Shown: positions 1 to 9,476, counted from the stretch's first letter. The stretch is 64,000 nucleotides of DNA from Rhodothermus sp. (GCA_030950375.1 JAUZRN010000013.1:35600-99599); one strand, 5' to 3'. Made by a program: numbers and translations. Notes: generated by a model from the letters alone, not told the origin.

Positions 1-1
1 C

Positions 2-439
<438 letters not shown>

Positions 440-465
440 TTTCCGTCAGAGAGGCTGTAAAAAGT

Positions 466-500
466 AAAGGCGGCCGGCCTGTAGCACGGCCGCCTTTTTT
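466..500 (+). terminator. Rho-independent terminator of gdhA, probably bidirectional
   Basis: An 11-base-pair stem (466-476 with 487-497, core GGCGGCCG/CGGCCGCC) is followed by a T-run. It lies between the convergent gdhA (stop 439) and sppA (stop 515). The minus strand also has T-rich sequence after the stem, so it can serve both genes. Confidence 0.85.
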
Positions 501-514
501 CCGGAAAGGTCGTT

Positions 515-2329
515 TCAATGTACCGACACTTCGGGCAGCATCCAGGCCAGGGGCGTCCCATGAAGTTGCCGCAGCATATCCAGCACAGGCTGATAGGTTT
601 CCGGAATCCGAGCCGCCGGCATACCGACCAGGTGTCGCCAGGCCTGGGTGGCTTTTGCCTCCAGCCGCTCGGCTAATTGTTCAGCAAACGTTTTAGGACG
701 CGGTAGCACGCGAATCCGGTAGGTGCCCGGCTCCAGCCCGGCTTTTTCAGCCGCGATGGCAATGGCACGGTCCAGTCCCCCCAGCACATCTACCAGTCCA
801 ATGCGATGGGCGGCTTCTCCAATCCAGACGCGCCCTCCTCCAATGGCGTCCACCGAATCGACGGGCAGGCCGCGCGCACGAGATACTCTTTCCAGGAAGG
901 AGCGATAGGTGGCCAGAATGGTCTGTTGGAGGCGTGCTACTTCGTAAGGTTCTGGCGGCACCAGGCCTGAGAACATGTCGGCATACGGGCTGGTGCGCAG
1001 CAGGTCGAACGTGATCCCAATCTTATTTTCAAAGAAGCCGCCGATGTCAAAGAGGATCCCGATCACGCCGATCGATCCTGTGATGGTCAGGGGAGCAGCC
1101 ACGATTGTATCGGCGGCCGTGCTGATCCAGTATCCGCCAGAAGCAGCTACATCTCCCATTGACACAATGACAGGCTTGTCTTCGGCTGTGCGGCGGATAG
1201 CCTGCCATATTGCTTCGGAAGCAGCCGCTGACCCTCCAGGCGAGTTGATGCGCAGCACTACCGCCTTGATCTGTTCACGCTGACGCGCCGTTTCCAGGGC
1301 CGCGATGAGGGTTTCACTACCCAGTAACTGGCCACCAAGGAGTGGTAGGGGGACGGGTTGCTGTTGGCTTTTCCCTGGAATGATGGTCCCAACGGCATAG
1401 ATAACAGCAATTTCTCCTGCATTGCCCGTAGGTAGGCCGGCCTCCCGATCAGGCACGCGTACATACCGGCGTAGTGAGACGCGACGCAGCTTGTCGTCCG
1501 GATCCACGCCCAGGTGCGCCTTCAGCATTTGCTCGATCTGTCCTGCATCGCGCAACCCGTCAAGCAGGCCAGCCTGCAGGGCTTCTTCGGCCGCGAGCAG
1601 CACCTGCTCCGTCGCCAATCGATTGAGCGTTTCGACCGAGAGGCCACGGGATGCTGCGACCGCTTCCAGAAAGCGGCGATTATAGGTGTCGAGCAGGGCC
1701 TGCAGCTGCAGACGGTTTTCTTCGGACAGATGCTCGCGTACGAACGGTTCGCCGGCACTTTTGAAGGAGCCGGTTCGGACCACCTGCGCCTGAATGTCCA
1801 GCCGGTCGAACAGCCGCTTGTAGAATTCGACCGTCAGGTAAAAGCCGTTGAATTCAAAAAACGACTCGGGTCCGGCAAACACACTGTCGGCCACGCTGGC
1901 CAGAAAGTACGCCGCCTCATCCATACCAAAGTCTTCACATGAGGCAATGAGCAGCTTGCCACTGGTCTTAAAATCCAGCAGGGCCTGACGAATTTCTTCC
2001 AGGGAAGCCCAGGAGAGTTGTGGATGCTGCAAGCGCAGCCAGACGGCCTGGATTCGCTGATCGGTGGCCGCCTTCTTCAGGGCATGGGTCAGGTCGCGCA
2101 GTCCATAAGGTGGTTCTTCCAGAATCAGACGATTAAGCGGGTCGGCCGAGACGACCTCAGGGATGGAACCGCCCAGATTGATGACCAGGACCGAGCCCGG
2201 GCGAATGGCCGGGGGTTGTTCTACGACCGAGGCCAGTCCCATTAAAAACAACAATATGAATAGAAAGGTCAGCCCGAGAGCAATGAGCGTACCGAGGATA
2301 CTGGCCAGTAGCGTAGAAAGAAAACGCAT
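515..2329 (-). CDS. sppA: Signal peptide peptidase SppA, long (67K) type
   Basis: A 604-residue membrane serine protease that degrades signal peptides left in the membrane after preprotein processing. One N-terminal membrane segment (residues about 5-35) is followed by two tandem SppA/ClpP-like halves, the length and layout of the E. coli-type enzyme. The Ser-Lys dyad is visible: Lys190 in TGSFKSAGEPF of the first half and Ser397 in MGDVAASGGYW of the second, with the INSPGGS loop at about 361-367. The start is the ATG read at 2327-2329, directly before the membrane helix. It is convergent with gdhA and divergent from hrcA. It appears to be a single-gene unit. Confidence 0.93.
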   Translation of the reverse strand: MRFLSTLLASILGTLIALGLTFLFILLFLMGLASVVEQPPAIRPGSVLVINLGGSIPEVVSADPLNRLILEEPPYGLRDLTHALKKAATDQRIQAVWLRLQHPQLSWASLEEIRQALLDFKTSGKLLIASCEDFGMDEAAYFLASVADSVFAGPESFFEFNGFYLTVEFYKRLFDRLDIQAQVVRTGSFKSAGEPFVREHLSEENRLQLQALLDTYNRRFLEAVAASRGLSVETLNRLATEQVLLAAEEALQAGLLDGLRDAGQIEQMLKAHLGVDPDDKLRRVSLRRYVRVPDREAGLPTGNAGEIAVIYAVGTIIPGKSQQQPVPLPLLGGQLLGSETLIAALETARQREQIKAVVLRINSPGGSAAASEAIWQAIRRTAEDKPVIVSMGDVAASGGYWISTAADTIVAAPLTITGSIGVIGILFDIGGFFENKIGITFDLLRTSPYADMFSGLVPPEPYEVARLQQTILATYRSFLERVSRARGLPVDSVDAIGGGRVWIGEAAHRIGLVDVLGGLDRAIAIAAEKAGLEPGTYRIRVLPRPKTFAEQLAERLEAKATQAWRHLVGMPAARIPETYQPVLDMLRQLHGTPLAWMLPEVSVH

Positions 2330-2545
2330 GGTAGGCTCTGGGTAGTTGGTTGGGACGATAAACTAAAAGATACGTTCGTGGACTGTACGCATGCGAAAAA
2401 ATGAAGTTACAGGTAGTTGCCTGGTTGGACTCAGCAGGAACGCGCTGAAGCTGCAGCTATGCGTCAGGGAAACCGCCTCTGTCAGAAGTCGGTTGGAAAT
2501 ACAGTGTTTTCTGTGGGAATCAGGGGATCAACTTCCGTGGATAAC

Positions 2546-3667
2546 ATGCGTGCACAGGTGCGGCCTGGACAGATGCGGCGACGGAAACCGCCTTATCGGA
2601 CCGTACGGAAGAATGATCCGGCTGCGCCGCTGAGCGAGCGGGAGCGGCAGATTTTGCGGCTGGTGGTTGAAAGCTTTATTGATACGGCCGGGCCGGTCGG
2701 GTCGCATTTCCTGGCCCGTCGGTATTCGATCGGGCTCAGTCCGGCTTCCATTCGCAACACGATGAGTGAACTGGAGGAGATGGGTTACCTCGACCATCCG
2801 TACACGTCGGCCGGTCGGGTGCCCACGGATCTGGGCTATCGGACGTTTGTGGATGCTTTGATGGATGTGCCCGAGCTGGCACCGGAAGAACGCCGGGTGC
2901 TGCACCAGAGAGTGCGGGAGATCGGTAATGATCCCGAAGAGCTGTGGCGCGAGAGCACGCGACTGCTCGGGCAACTGTCGCGCTTGCTGGGTGTGGTACT
3001 TACGCCCCGGCTTTCGACCGGGGTGCTGGAGCGTCTTGAGGTGGTACCGCTTTCGTCCACCCGTGCCATGTTTGTGCTCAGCGTACGTGGGGGCCTGGTG
3101 CGCACGATTCTTGTAGAGCTGTCTTCCGAGCTGAGCCGGCGTGATCTGGAGCTGGTCGTGGCGTTGCTCAACGAGCGACTGGCGGGCCTGACTTTGGCCA
3201 CGATCCGACAGAGTTGCTATCAGCGATTGGCTGATCTGGAAGACCGGACCGGCCTGGTGCAGCTGGTGCTGGCCGAAGCTCCTGTCCTTTTCAGTGAGCC
3301 CAGTGAGGGACGGGTACGCTTCGGGGGTACTCAGTATATCATGGGCCAGCCAGAATTCCAGCAGCCGGAAGAATTGCGCAATCTGTTTCTGTTGCTGGAA
3401 GACGAAGAGGAGCTGGTGCGCCTGCTGGAAGGAACCGATCATTCGGAAGACGTTGAAGTAGGCCGCGCCCAGGTGTCGATCGGACGAGAGAATCGTGACG
3501 AAAAGGTAGAAAAATTTTCGATCGTCACGGCACGGTATCGTCTGGGCGATGCGGTGGGAACTATCGGGGTAATTGGACCTACCCGTATGGACTACCGGCG
3601 CGTGCTGGCGCTGGTGCAGGAAATGGCCCAGCTACTTTGCCGTCCGATCGACCAAACCGTAAACTGA
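2546..3667 (+). CDS. hrcA: Heat-inducible transcription repressor HrcA
   Basis: HrcA represses heat-shock operons by binding CIRCE operators. The N-terminal winged helix is clear (LSERERQILRLVVESFIDTA, GPVGSHFLARR, SPASIRNTMSELEEMGYL, TSAGRVPTDLGYR), and the C-terminal signature GTIGVIGPTRMDYRRV is present. The frame is open from 2417, but upstream residues do not resemble HrcA. I place the start at ATG 2546 (373 residues); ATG 2573 is the alternative. grpE follows 3 bases after the stop and then dnaJ, the classic chaperone operon order. I could not find the CIRCE half-sites TTAGCACTC or GAGTGCTAA upstream, so autoregulation is not evident. dnaK is not in the window. Confidence 0.92.
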   Translation: MRAQVRPGQMRRRKPPYRTVRKNDPAAPLSERERQILRLVVESFIDTAGPVGSHFLARRYSIGLSPASIRNTMSELEEMGYLDHPYTSAGRVPTDLGYRTFVDALMDVPELAPEERRVLHQRVREIGNDPEELWRESTRLLGQLSRLLGVVLTPRLSTGVLERLEVVPLSSTRAMFVLSVRGGLVRTILVELSSELSRRDLELVVALLNERLAGLTLATIRQSCYQRLADLEDRTGLVQLVLAEAPVLFSEPSEGRVRFGGTQYIMGQPEFQQPEELRNLFLLLEDEEELVRLLEGTDHSEDVEVGRAQVSIGRENRDEKVEKFSIVTARYRLGDAVGTIGVIGPTRMDYRRVLALVQEMAQLLCRPIDQTVN

Positions 3668-3670
3668 GCC

Positions 3671-4297
3671 ATGGAGGGAGCACGCAAAGGAGCGATAACG
3701 CAGGAAGCCATGCAACAGACTGCGGATACAGAACAGTTACAACAACAAGAACATACATCGCCGGCCCCTGAAGCGGAGGCGCCGGCGGAGGAAAACGACC
3801 TGGCAACCCGTATCGAACAACTGGAGGCTGAGCTGGCGCAGAAGGAGGACCAGCTCATGCGGGCGGTAGCAGAGCTGCGGAACTACCGCCGGCGCGTTGA
3901 ACAGGAAAAGCAGCAGCTACTGGACCTGGGGAAAGCGGAAGCGATTCGTCCGCTACTGGAAGTGCTGGACGATCTGGAGCGTTCGCTGGAGGCGGCTCGT
4001 CAGGCCGAAACGCAGGATCCCGGCGTCGCCTATCACAAATTGCGCGAGGGTGTCGAACTGGTGCACCAGAAGTTTCTGAAGGAACTGACCGCCCTGGGGG
4101 TGCAACCCATTGAGGCGATGGGTCAGCCCTTTAATCCGGCGCTGCATGAGGCCATGATGCAGCAACCAGCACCAGAAGGCGTGACGCCTGGAACAGTTCT
4201 GCAGGAAGTGCAGAAGGGATACCGCTTAGGCGAGCGCGTCCTCCGGCACAGTCGGGTTGTTGTAGCTGCGCCCCCTAATGGAGATAGCCAGGCCTGA
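3671..4297 (+). CDS. grpE: Nucleotide exchange factor GrpE
   Basis: GrpE is the homodimeric exchange factor that releases ADP from DnaK. The 208 residues begin with an acidic, Gln-rich unstructured segment (about 1-40), then a long coiled coil with heptad-like Glu/Leu spacing ([33 protein letters not shown]), then the compact beta domain with the signature [19 protein letters not shown] 3671 comes 3 bases after the hrcA stop. A second in-frame ATG at 3710, preceded by CAGGAAG, is a credible alternative start and would shorten the protein by 13 residues. It is co-transcribed with hrcA and dnaJ by spacing. Confidence 0.94.
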   Translation: MEGARKGAITQEAMQQTADTEQLQQQEHTSPAPEAEAPAEENDLATRIEQLEAELAQKEDQLMRAVAELRNYRRRVEQEKQQLLDLGKAEAIRPLLEVLDDLERSLEAARQAETQDPGVAYHKLREGVELVHQKFLKELTALGVQPIEAMGQPFNPALHEAMMQQPAPEGVTPGTVLQEVQKGYRLGERVLRHSRVVVAAPPNGDSQA

Positions 4298-4314
4298 ACA
4301 GATGGCCATGCGCT

Positions 4315-5472
4315 ATGCGTGACTATTACGAAGTGCTCGGGGTAGACCGCAACGCCACCCAGGAGGAGATTAAGCGGGCCTATCGTAGACTGGCATTGCA
4401 ATACCACCCCGACCGCAACCCTAATGATAAAGAGGCAGAGGCCCGGTTTAAGGAAATTGCCGAGGCCTACGAGGTGCTCTCGGATCCTGAGAAGCGACGG
4501 CGCTATGATCGCTATGGACATGCCGGCGTGCGGGGCAACGGCATGCCGGAAGGGACCCCATTTGATGACCTCAACGATATCTTTAGCGCGTTTCACGACA
4601 TTTTCAGTGCCTCCGGTTCAGTTTTCGAAGAAGTCTTTGGGGGTGGACGTCGGCGCGCCCGCCGTGAGGCACGGGGGCGGGCAGGGGGCGATCTCCACGT
4701 TAAGGTGCAGCTGACCCTGGAAGAGATCGCCGAAGGCACCGAAAAGGAAATCAGGGTACGCAAATACGTGCCGTGCGAGACCTGCCATGGTACGGGTGCC
4801 GAAGGAGGCACGGCCGGTTATACCACCTGCCCCACCTGTCGCGGTGCCGGTGAGCTCCGACAGGTGTCGCGTTCGATCTTCGGACAGTTTATCAATATTC
4901 AGACCTGCCCGCACTGTGGGGGCGCCGGACGCCTCCTGCGCAACCGCTGTCCAGACTGTGGGGGCAGCGGCCGCCGCATGGACGAGGAGACCGTACGGAT
5001 AACGATTCCGCCCGGTGCCCTTGAGGGGCATTATCTAACCCTGCGAGGAGCCGGACACGCAGGGGTTAAAGGAGGCCCTCCGGGAGATCTGATCGTCGAG
5101 ATCGAGGAGCTGCCCCATGAACACTTCGTACGGGAGGGACTGGACATTTACTACGATCTGGTGATCTCCTTCCCGGATGCTGCCCTGGGCACAGAAGTCG
5201 AGGTGCCTACGCTGCGCGGTCGCGCCCGACTACAGATTGATCCGGGCATTCAATCGGGCAAAATTTTGCGTATGCGAGGCCGAGGGCTTCCGGAACTGAA
5301 CGGACCAGGGCGGGGAGATCAGTTTGTCCGGGTGCACGTGTGGACGCCGACCCGGCTGACCGACGAAGAGCGACAGATTCTGGAGCACCTCCGACGATCG
5401 CCTTCTTTCCAGCCCAACCTGGAAGAAGGGCGGCGCTCCTTCTTCCGCCGCTTCAAGGATGCTTTTCGATGA
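4315..5472 (+). CDS. dnaJ: Chaperone protein DnaJ
   Basis: DnaJ is the J-domain co-chaperone that delivers clients to DnaK and stimulates its ATPase. In 385 residues it has the J-domain (1-70, HPD at 31-33), a Gly/Phe-rich linker, four zinc-binding CxxCxGxG modules (about 154-161, 172-179, 198-205, 212-219) and the two C-terminal beta domains. This is the complete type I architecture. The linker contains a basic patch ([12 protein letters not shown], about 111-122). It starts 17 bases after grpE. The stop at 5472 precedes the next gene by 12 bases, so read-through into the flavin-reductase-like gene is possible. Confidence 0.96.
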   Translation: MRDYYEVLGVDRNATQEEIKRAYRRLALQYHPDRNPNDKEAEARFKEIAEAYEVLSDPEKRRRYDRYGHAGVRGNGMPEGTPFDDLNDIFSAFHDIFSASGSVFEEVFGGGRRRARREARGRAGGDLHVKVQLTLEEIAEGTEKEIRVRKYVPCETCHGTGAEGGTAGYTTCPTCRGAGELRQVSRSIFGQFINIQTCPHCGGAGRLLRNRCPDCGGSGRRMDEETVRITIPPGALEGHYLTLRGAGHAGVKGGPPGDLIVEIEELPHEHFVREGLDIYYDLVISFPDAALGTEVEVPTLRGRARLQIDPGIQSGKILRMRGRGLPELNGPGRGDQFVRVHVWTPTRLTDEERQILEHLRRSPSFQPNLEEGRRSFFRRFKDAFR

Positions 5473-5484
5473 CCCGGCCGCTAT

Positions 5485-6027
5485 ATGACTGTGCAGTCTC
5501 TTGGAGAAGCCCTGCGCCAGGTGATGCGGCGGGTTCCGTCGCCTGTCACAGTGGTGACGGCGACCGCCAATGGCGAGATGCGGGGGATTACGATAGGATC
5601 ATTTACCAGCGTCTCTCTGGAGCCGCCGCTCATTTCGTTTAACGTGGCCCGGCAAGCCCGCATGCATCCGTTGCTGCTGCAGGCCCAGCATTTTGCCGTG
5701 CATATTCTGGGGGCTCATCAGGTAGCCCTGAGCCAGCGCTTTGCCGAACCCGGACGACAGGGCGCCGAACAGTTCGAAGGCCTGGCCTACCGATTAAACA
5801 TTGAGGGCACGCCCGTGCTGGAAGGGGTGCTGGCCGTATTGCATTGTCGGCCTTATCGCACCATCGAAGCCGGAGATCATACGATCTTTATCGGCGAAGT
5901 AGTGGGCATCGAAACATTTGCGGAAGGCCCTCCCGTGCTTTACTACAACCGGGCCTATCGGACCGTAGGTGAAACGCTTGCTCCGGAGCTGCCCAGCAAT
6001 GCCGCTCCAAAAAGTGCAAAATCGTAA
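5485..6027 (+). CDS. Flavin reductase-like FMN-binding domain protein
   Basis: A 180-residue protein of the HpaC-like flavin reductase superfamily, split-barrel FMN binders that reduce free flavin with NAD(P)H or act as the reductase component of two-component monooxygenases. Family hallmarks are the N-terminal VPSPVTVVTA, the MRGITIGSFTSVSLEPPLIS flavin-binding stretch, and a VLEGVLAVLHC segment followed by HTIFIGEVVGIE. The start ATG 5485 lies 12 bases after dnaJ. No monooxygenase partner is nearby, so the physiological partner is unknown. The 3' end overlaps the converging gene at 5955-6746 by 73 bases. Confidence 0.87.
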   Translation: MTVQSLGEALRQVMRRVPSPVTVVTATANGEMRGITIGSFTSVSLEPPLISFNVARQARMHPLLLQAQHFAVHILGAHQVALSQRFAEPGRQGAEQFEGLAYRLNIEGTPVLEGVLAVLHCRPYRTIEAGDHTIFIGEVVGIETFAEGPPVLYYNRAYRTVGETLAPELPSNAAPKSAKS

Positions 6028-6746
6028 CGCACAGGGTCTTCCGGACAGAGACGCCGACAGACGGCTGTCAACTCCTGCACTGCTTTCCAGTCGTTGGCTT
6101 TGCGGCGGAGCAATCCCCAGCTGCGCGCCTGTCGGCCCACATGCACGTCCAGAGGGAGTACCAGCTGAGCCGGACGCACCACCTGCCAGAGACCAAGATC
6201 GACCGGACCTGGCCGTACCATCCACCGGAAGTAGAGGGCCAGACGTTTACAGGCGCTGCCTGTGGAAGGTCGAGGCAGATGCTTTTGCAGGCGCGATGGC
6301 GTTCCCGGTAGGGCGCAAAGGGCTCGACTCAGTGCTTCGATGGCCGGCCCGATGTCCGGGGCCTCAGAGGGCAGGTGAGCGGCTATGAAAGACTCCAGCG
6401 TTTCATAGCGTACCAGCAGGGCCTGAAGATTGCGGGTCAGCCAGAAGGCATCCTGCGGCTGAAAGGTACGGTGACGAAACGTGTGCAGGCGTTCCGCGTC
6501 CCGTATCGGATCAAAGTGGCGGACGAACCGATAGGGACGATAGTCCATGCGGGCGCAGAGTTCCTCCAGCTTTTGTAAGATAAGCGTGCGACGACCCCAG
6601 GCCAGCAAGGCTGCATACAGGCCAATAACTTCCTGGTCGCGTGGATCGTCAAAACCGTGGGGAATAGCGATGGGATCGGTCGTGATAAAGGCGGGTTGCT
6701 CGTAGCGCGCAACCAGCCTGTCCAGTGTCTGAGGATTGACACGCAT
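5955..6746 (-). CDS. TIGR02757 / DUF2400 family protein
   Basis: A 263-residue cytoplasmic protein of the uncharacterised family known as TIGR02757, common in Bacteroidota and relatives. Recognisable features are the N-terminal LVARYEQPAFITTDPIAIPH, the DDPRDQEVIGLYAALLAWGR segment, and the C-terminal LPLDVHVGRQARSWGLL with a DWKAVQELTA helix. No catalytic motif can be assigned. Its 3' end runs 73 bases into the converging flavin-reductase-like gene; both frames look intact, so the overlap seems real. The start is ATG on the minus strand at 6744-6746. Confidence 0.85.
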   Translation of the reverse strand: MRVNPQTLDRLVARYEQPAFITTDPIAIPHGFDDPRDQEVIGLYAALLAWGRRTLILQKLEELCARMDYRPYRFVRHFDPIRDAERLHTFRHRTFQPQDAFWLTRNLQALLVRYETLESFIAAHLPSEAPDIGPAIEALSRALCALPGTPSRLQKHLPRPSTGSACKRLALYFRWMVRPGPVDLGLWQVVRPAQLVLPLDVHVGRQARSWGLLRRKANDWKAVQELTAVCRRLCPEDPVRYDFALFGAALLGSSGASVSPTVR

Positions 6747-6792
6747 TGCAGTACACCTCAGTTACCTACTTGTTGAAAAAGTCCTCTGTTCG

Positions 6793-7791
6793 TTATGGGC
6801 CCCCGGGCGGTAACGTCGGTAGTTGCGTCAGACGGGCAAAGAGCTCGGCGGCGCGTCGCAGATCCACATTGCCCCCGCTGAGTATTATGCCCACCCGCTG
6901 GCCGGCTACGCTCACCCGTTTTTCAAGCAGGGCGGCCAGCGCCAGCGCACCTGTGGGTTCAACCACCAGCTTGAGCCGTTCCCAGAGCACATACATGGCC
7001 TGTAGAATGGCTGTTTCTGAGACGGTTACCATGTCGTCCACATGGCGCTGCACCAGCGGAAAGGTGATGACGCCCAGCGATGGAGTGCGCGCACCATCGG
7101 CAATCGTGTCGGGGTTGTGGACACGGTGCAGGCGGCCGGTCCGGAATGAACGGGTCGCATCGTCTGCGCGTTCGGGTTCAACGCCGATCACCCGACAGTG
7201 GGGCGCCAGTGTCCGGACGCTGAGGGCCGAACCCGAGAGCAGGCCGCCGCCCCCGCAGGGTACCAGTAGCACGTCGAGCGAGCCCGTCTCTTGCAGCAGT
7301 TCACGGGCAGCGGTACCCTGTCCGGCCACAATCTGGGGATGGTCGTAGGGCGGAATGAGGATCAGACCGCGTTCGGCCGCGAGTTGCTGTCCAAGCGCCT
7401 CGCGGGTGATCTGCTGGGGATCGTACAGTACGATTTCGGCGCCATAGCCGACGGTGGCGGTCCGTTTGACTTCCGGGGCGTTCTGTGGCATCACCACGGT
7501 CACCGGCACGCCGAGTAAGCGGCCGGCCAGTGCCAGGGCCTGGGCATGGTTGCCTGAGGAATAGGTGAGCACGCCGCGTTCTCGTTCAGCTTCTGGAAGC
7601 GTGCTCAGCGCGTTGTAGGCCCCCCGGAATTTGAAAGAGCCCGTCCGCTGAAAATTTTCGCACTTAAAAAACAGCGTAGCCCCCGTGAAGCGATCAAGCG
7701 TGCGGCTGCGCATTACCGGCGTGCGGTGCGCTACGTCCGCCAGCCGCCGAGCGGCGGCTTCAATATCTGCATAGGTGGGTAAAACTTCCAT
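6793..7791 (-). CDS. PLP-dependent threonine/serine ammonia-lyase family (fold-type II)
   Basis: A 332-residue enzyme of the threonine dehydratase / serine racemase / threo-3-hydroxyaspartate ammonia-lyase group. The PLP-binding lysine is Lys54 in GSFKFRGA, the substrate loop is SSGNHAQ (79-85), and the phosphate-binding glycine loop is GGGGL (180-184). It lacks the C-terminal ACT-like regulatory domain of biosynthetic IlvA, so it is more likely a catabolic dehydratase or a hydroxyaspartate lyase or serine racemase-like enzyme. Substrate cannot be settled by eye. It starts at ATG 7789-7791, divergent from the TorF-like gene across an AT-rich 110-base spacer. Confidence 0.87.
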   Translation of the reverse strand: MEVLPTYADIEAAARRLADVAHRTPVMRSRTLDRFTGATLFFKCENFQRTGSFKFRGAYNALSTLPEAERERGVLTYSSGNHAQALALAGRLLGVPVTVVMPQNAPEVKRTATVGYGAEIVLYDPQQITREALGQQLAAERGLILIPPYDHPQIVAGQGTAARELLQETGSLDVLLVPCGGGGLLSGSALSVRTLAPHCRVIGVEPERADDATRSFRTGRLHRVHNPDTIADGARTPSLGVITFPLVQRHVDDMVTVSETAILQAMYVLWERLKLVVEPTGALALAALLEKRVSVAGQRVGIILSGGNVDLRRAAELFARLTQLPTLPPGGP

Positions 7792-7806
7792 CGTAAATAT
7801 TTATAT

Positions 7807-7821
7807 AAGAAAGCGTTTCTT
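7807..7821. promoter_or_regulatory. Palindrome in divergent promoter region (possible operator)
   Basis: AAGAAA GCG TTTCTT is a 6+3+6 inverted repeat. It lies in the AT-rich spacer between the ammonia-lyase gene (minus) and the TorF-like porin gene (plus). It is close to the lyase start, where a regulator could bind. No regulator gene is adjacent, so this is a candidate only. Confidence 0.3.
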
Positions 7822-7901
7822 GTTAAAAGAATATGTTGTAATGGAGATTATCATTTAATAAAATTACAATAACGTCACATAAAACTAAAAAGTGTAGCGT
7901 T

Positions 7902-8591
7902 ATGAAAGGCTTTCGTCACCGCTTATTGCTTGGAACCTGCTTGCTGGTTGCTATGGTCCGGGCCCAGGAGGTTCAACTGGGCGCTGACGTGGTCAGTCGG
8001 TACATCTGGCGCGGGACGGACTTTGGCGAGTCGATGAGCGTGCAGCCGGGATTACATCTCACGGTGGGAGCTCTGACGGTGGGTACGTGGGCTTCGTATG
8101 CGATTACGGCATCCGGCGCCGGTGCCAATGAACACGACCTGTATGTCAGCGTGCGCCTGGGGGCCGTCTCGGTGGGCGTCACGGATTACTACTTCCCGGC
8201 ACCGGGTGGACCTGGTTTCTTCAATTTTGACGACAACGGCGAAGGAGCACATTATTTGGAACCGTTCATCCAGTTCAACGGCCCGGAGAATATGCCGTTT
8301 TCTCTGTTTGCCGGATTTTTTGCCTACAACGATCCGGACAGGTCTATCTACCTGGAAGGACAACTTCCGTTTGAAATCAATGGGGTAGCAATGGGACTGA
8401 CCGTGGGGGTGGTGACCGGCGAGAGCGGGTTTTATAACACCGGCGGCGTAGCACTGGTCAACCTGGGGTTGTCGGCTATGCGTGAGATTCCGCTCACCGA
8501 GGCGTTCAGGCTGCCGGTCTTCGTACGCTATATCCTGAATCCCAATCCGCGCGTGGCGCGCTCGTATCTGGTGTTTGGCTTTCGCCTTTAA
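7902..8591 (+). CDS. TorF family putative porin
   Basis: A 229-residue secreted beta-barrel candidate. It has a cleavable signal peptide (basic MKGFRHR, hydrophobic core, cut near VRAQ-EV) followed by the family opening LGADVVSRYIWRGTDFGES. Alternating amphipathic beta strands rich in Gly and aromatic residues follow, and it ends in an aromatic strand (YLVFGFRL), as outer-membrane barrels do. The family (TIGR02001) is described as a putative porin of unknown substrate. The upstream 110 bases are AT-rich. It is followed by a strong terminator shared with the converging DUF4342 gene, so it appears monocistronic. Confidence 0.82.
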   Translation: MKGFRHRLLLGTCLLVAMVRAQEVQLGADVVSRYIWRGTDFGESMSVQPGLHLTVGALTVGTWASYAITASGAGANEHDLYVSVRLGAVSVGVTDYYFPAPGGPGFFNFDDNGEGAHYLEPFIQFNGPENMPFSLFAGFFAYNDPDRSIYLEGQLPFEINGVAMGLTVGVVTGESGFYNTGGVALVNLGLSAMREIPLTEAFRLPVFVRYILNPNPRVARSYLVFGFRL

Positions 8592-8613
8592 GCTTCAGGG
8601 TTGAGCAAAAGGC

Positions 8614-8648
8614 AGCGCCCCGGCTTTATCCACACGCCGGGGCGCTTT
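8614..8648 (+). terminator. Bidirectional terminator between TorF-like porin and DUF4342 gene
   Basis: An 11-base-pair perfect stem AGCGCCCCGGC / GCCGGGGCGCT (8614-8624 with 8636-8646) is followed by TTT. On the minus strand the stem is followed by a short T-run as well. It sits between convergent genes ending at 8591 and 8659. Confidence 0.75.
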
Positions 8649-8658
8649 GCATTTAGCG

Positions 8659-8973
8659 TCAGGAAATGTCACCGTTTGCCCCCTGGTCGGCAGGAGGAAG
8701 CTCCTGGGGTGGTGCAGGGCGGCGTTCTACGATCACGTCGATGTCGCTGACCAGGGCTGCGATGGCACCTACGGCGGCCAGCGTTGGGGCAAACAGCACG
8801 GCAGCTGCTGCCCCGCCAATCCCGACCGATAGGGGAATTTCCAGTAAAACGCGATTGTCCTTTTTCAAGATGACACGCCGGGCATTCCCTTCCTCAATAA
8901 TCTCACGCACACGGTCCAGCAACTGGCCGCCTCGAACTTTAATCGTTTCCAGGTGCTGTTTGGGCTCATTCAT
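8659..8973 (-). CDS. DUF4342 domain-containing protein
   Basis: A 104-residue protein that fits the DUF4342 pattern: an N-terminal amphipathic helix (TIKVRGGQLLDRVREIIEEG), a short beta hairpin (ARRVILKKDNRVLLEIPLSV), then one hydrophobic Gly/Ala-rich segment (about 50-75) that could be a membrane helix, ending with DIDVIVE and a Pro-rich acidic tail. Function is unknown; the family has been annotated as a small membrane-associated protein. It starts at ATG 8971-8973 and stands alone, converging on the TorF-like gene. Confidence 0.8.
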   Translation of the reverse strand: MNEPKQHLETIKVRGGQLLDRVREIIEEGNARRVILKKDNRVLLEIPLSVGIGGAAAAVLFAPTLAAVGAIAALVSDIDVIVERRPAPPQELPPADQGANGDIS

Positions 8974-9071
8974 GGTATTTTTTCCAGATCGACAGGTATG
9001 GTTGGATCTGTCGATCCTTACGTTCTATTGCGGATCGGGTTGCAGTTCCGATGGGAAAGTCGCGTAACGCT

Positions 9072-9251
9072 TCAGTTGATCGTGGTATACAGGCGAAATT
9101 CAAACCAGAGGAGCATGGCGGTGTCTGTCGCTCCAAAGGGACAGCCCGCTTTTCGGTACGCTGCCCACGCCCGATGATACAGCGCGATCACATAACGCTG
9201 AAGCACTGGCGGCAACTCGGCTATGGCTTCTGGATCGAATACGAACGACAT
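9072..9251 (-). CDS. Small hypothetical protein, 59 residues
   Basis: From the ATG read at 9249-9251 a 59-residue product is predicted, beginning MSFVFDPEAIAELPPVLQRY and predicted mostly helical, with Trp/Tyr-rich segments (YHRAWAAYRKAG, MLLWFEFRLY). It looks like real protein because composition changes sharply upstream, where the same open frame becomes Arg/Pro/His-rich antisense translation. I do not recognise the family. No convincing Shine-Dalgarno site precedes either ATG 9251 or the alternative ATG 9275. Treat as tentative. Confidence 0.4.
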   Translation of the reverse strand: MSFVFDPEAIAELPPVLQRYVIALYHRAWAAYRKAGCPFGATDTAMLLWFEFRLYTTIN

Positions 9252-9476
9252 GGAACGGCCGGACACTGCTTTCATTGGGTGGTTTTGTGCAACGTTTGGC
9301 CTATAGAGGGGGGATCGACCAAATCCGCGCCGAGTTAAGCCCGAAGACAGGATTGCGCTTTTTTTGCCTGATCGCTTGAGCCAAAACACGGGCTGTTCAA
9401 AAGTCTCTTTTAAAGCCGCACAGAAGCTTTTGGAAGTAACAGAAGTGAGAGCGGGTTCATTAGATTGCAGCGTGTG

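Noticed and set aside
2528..3442. 304-codon minus-strand frame opposite hrcA
   Set aside because: Antisense shadow of a conserved gene; composition is His/Gln/Arg-rich with no family resemblance.
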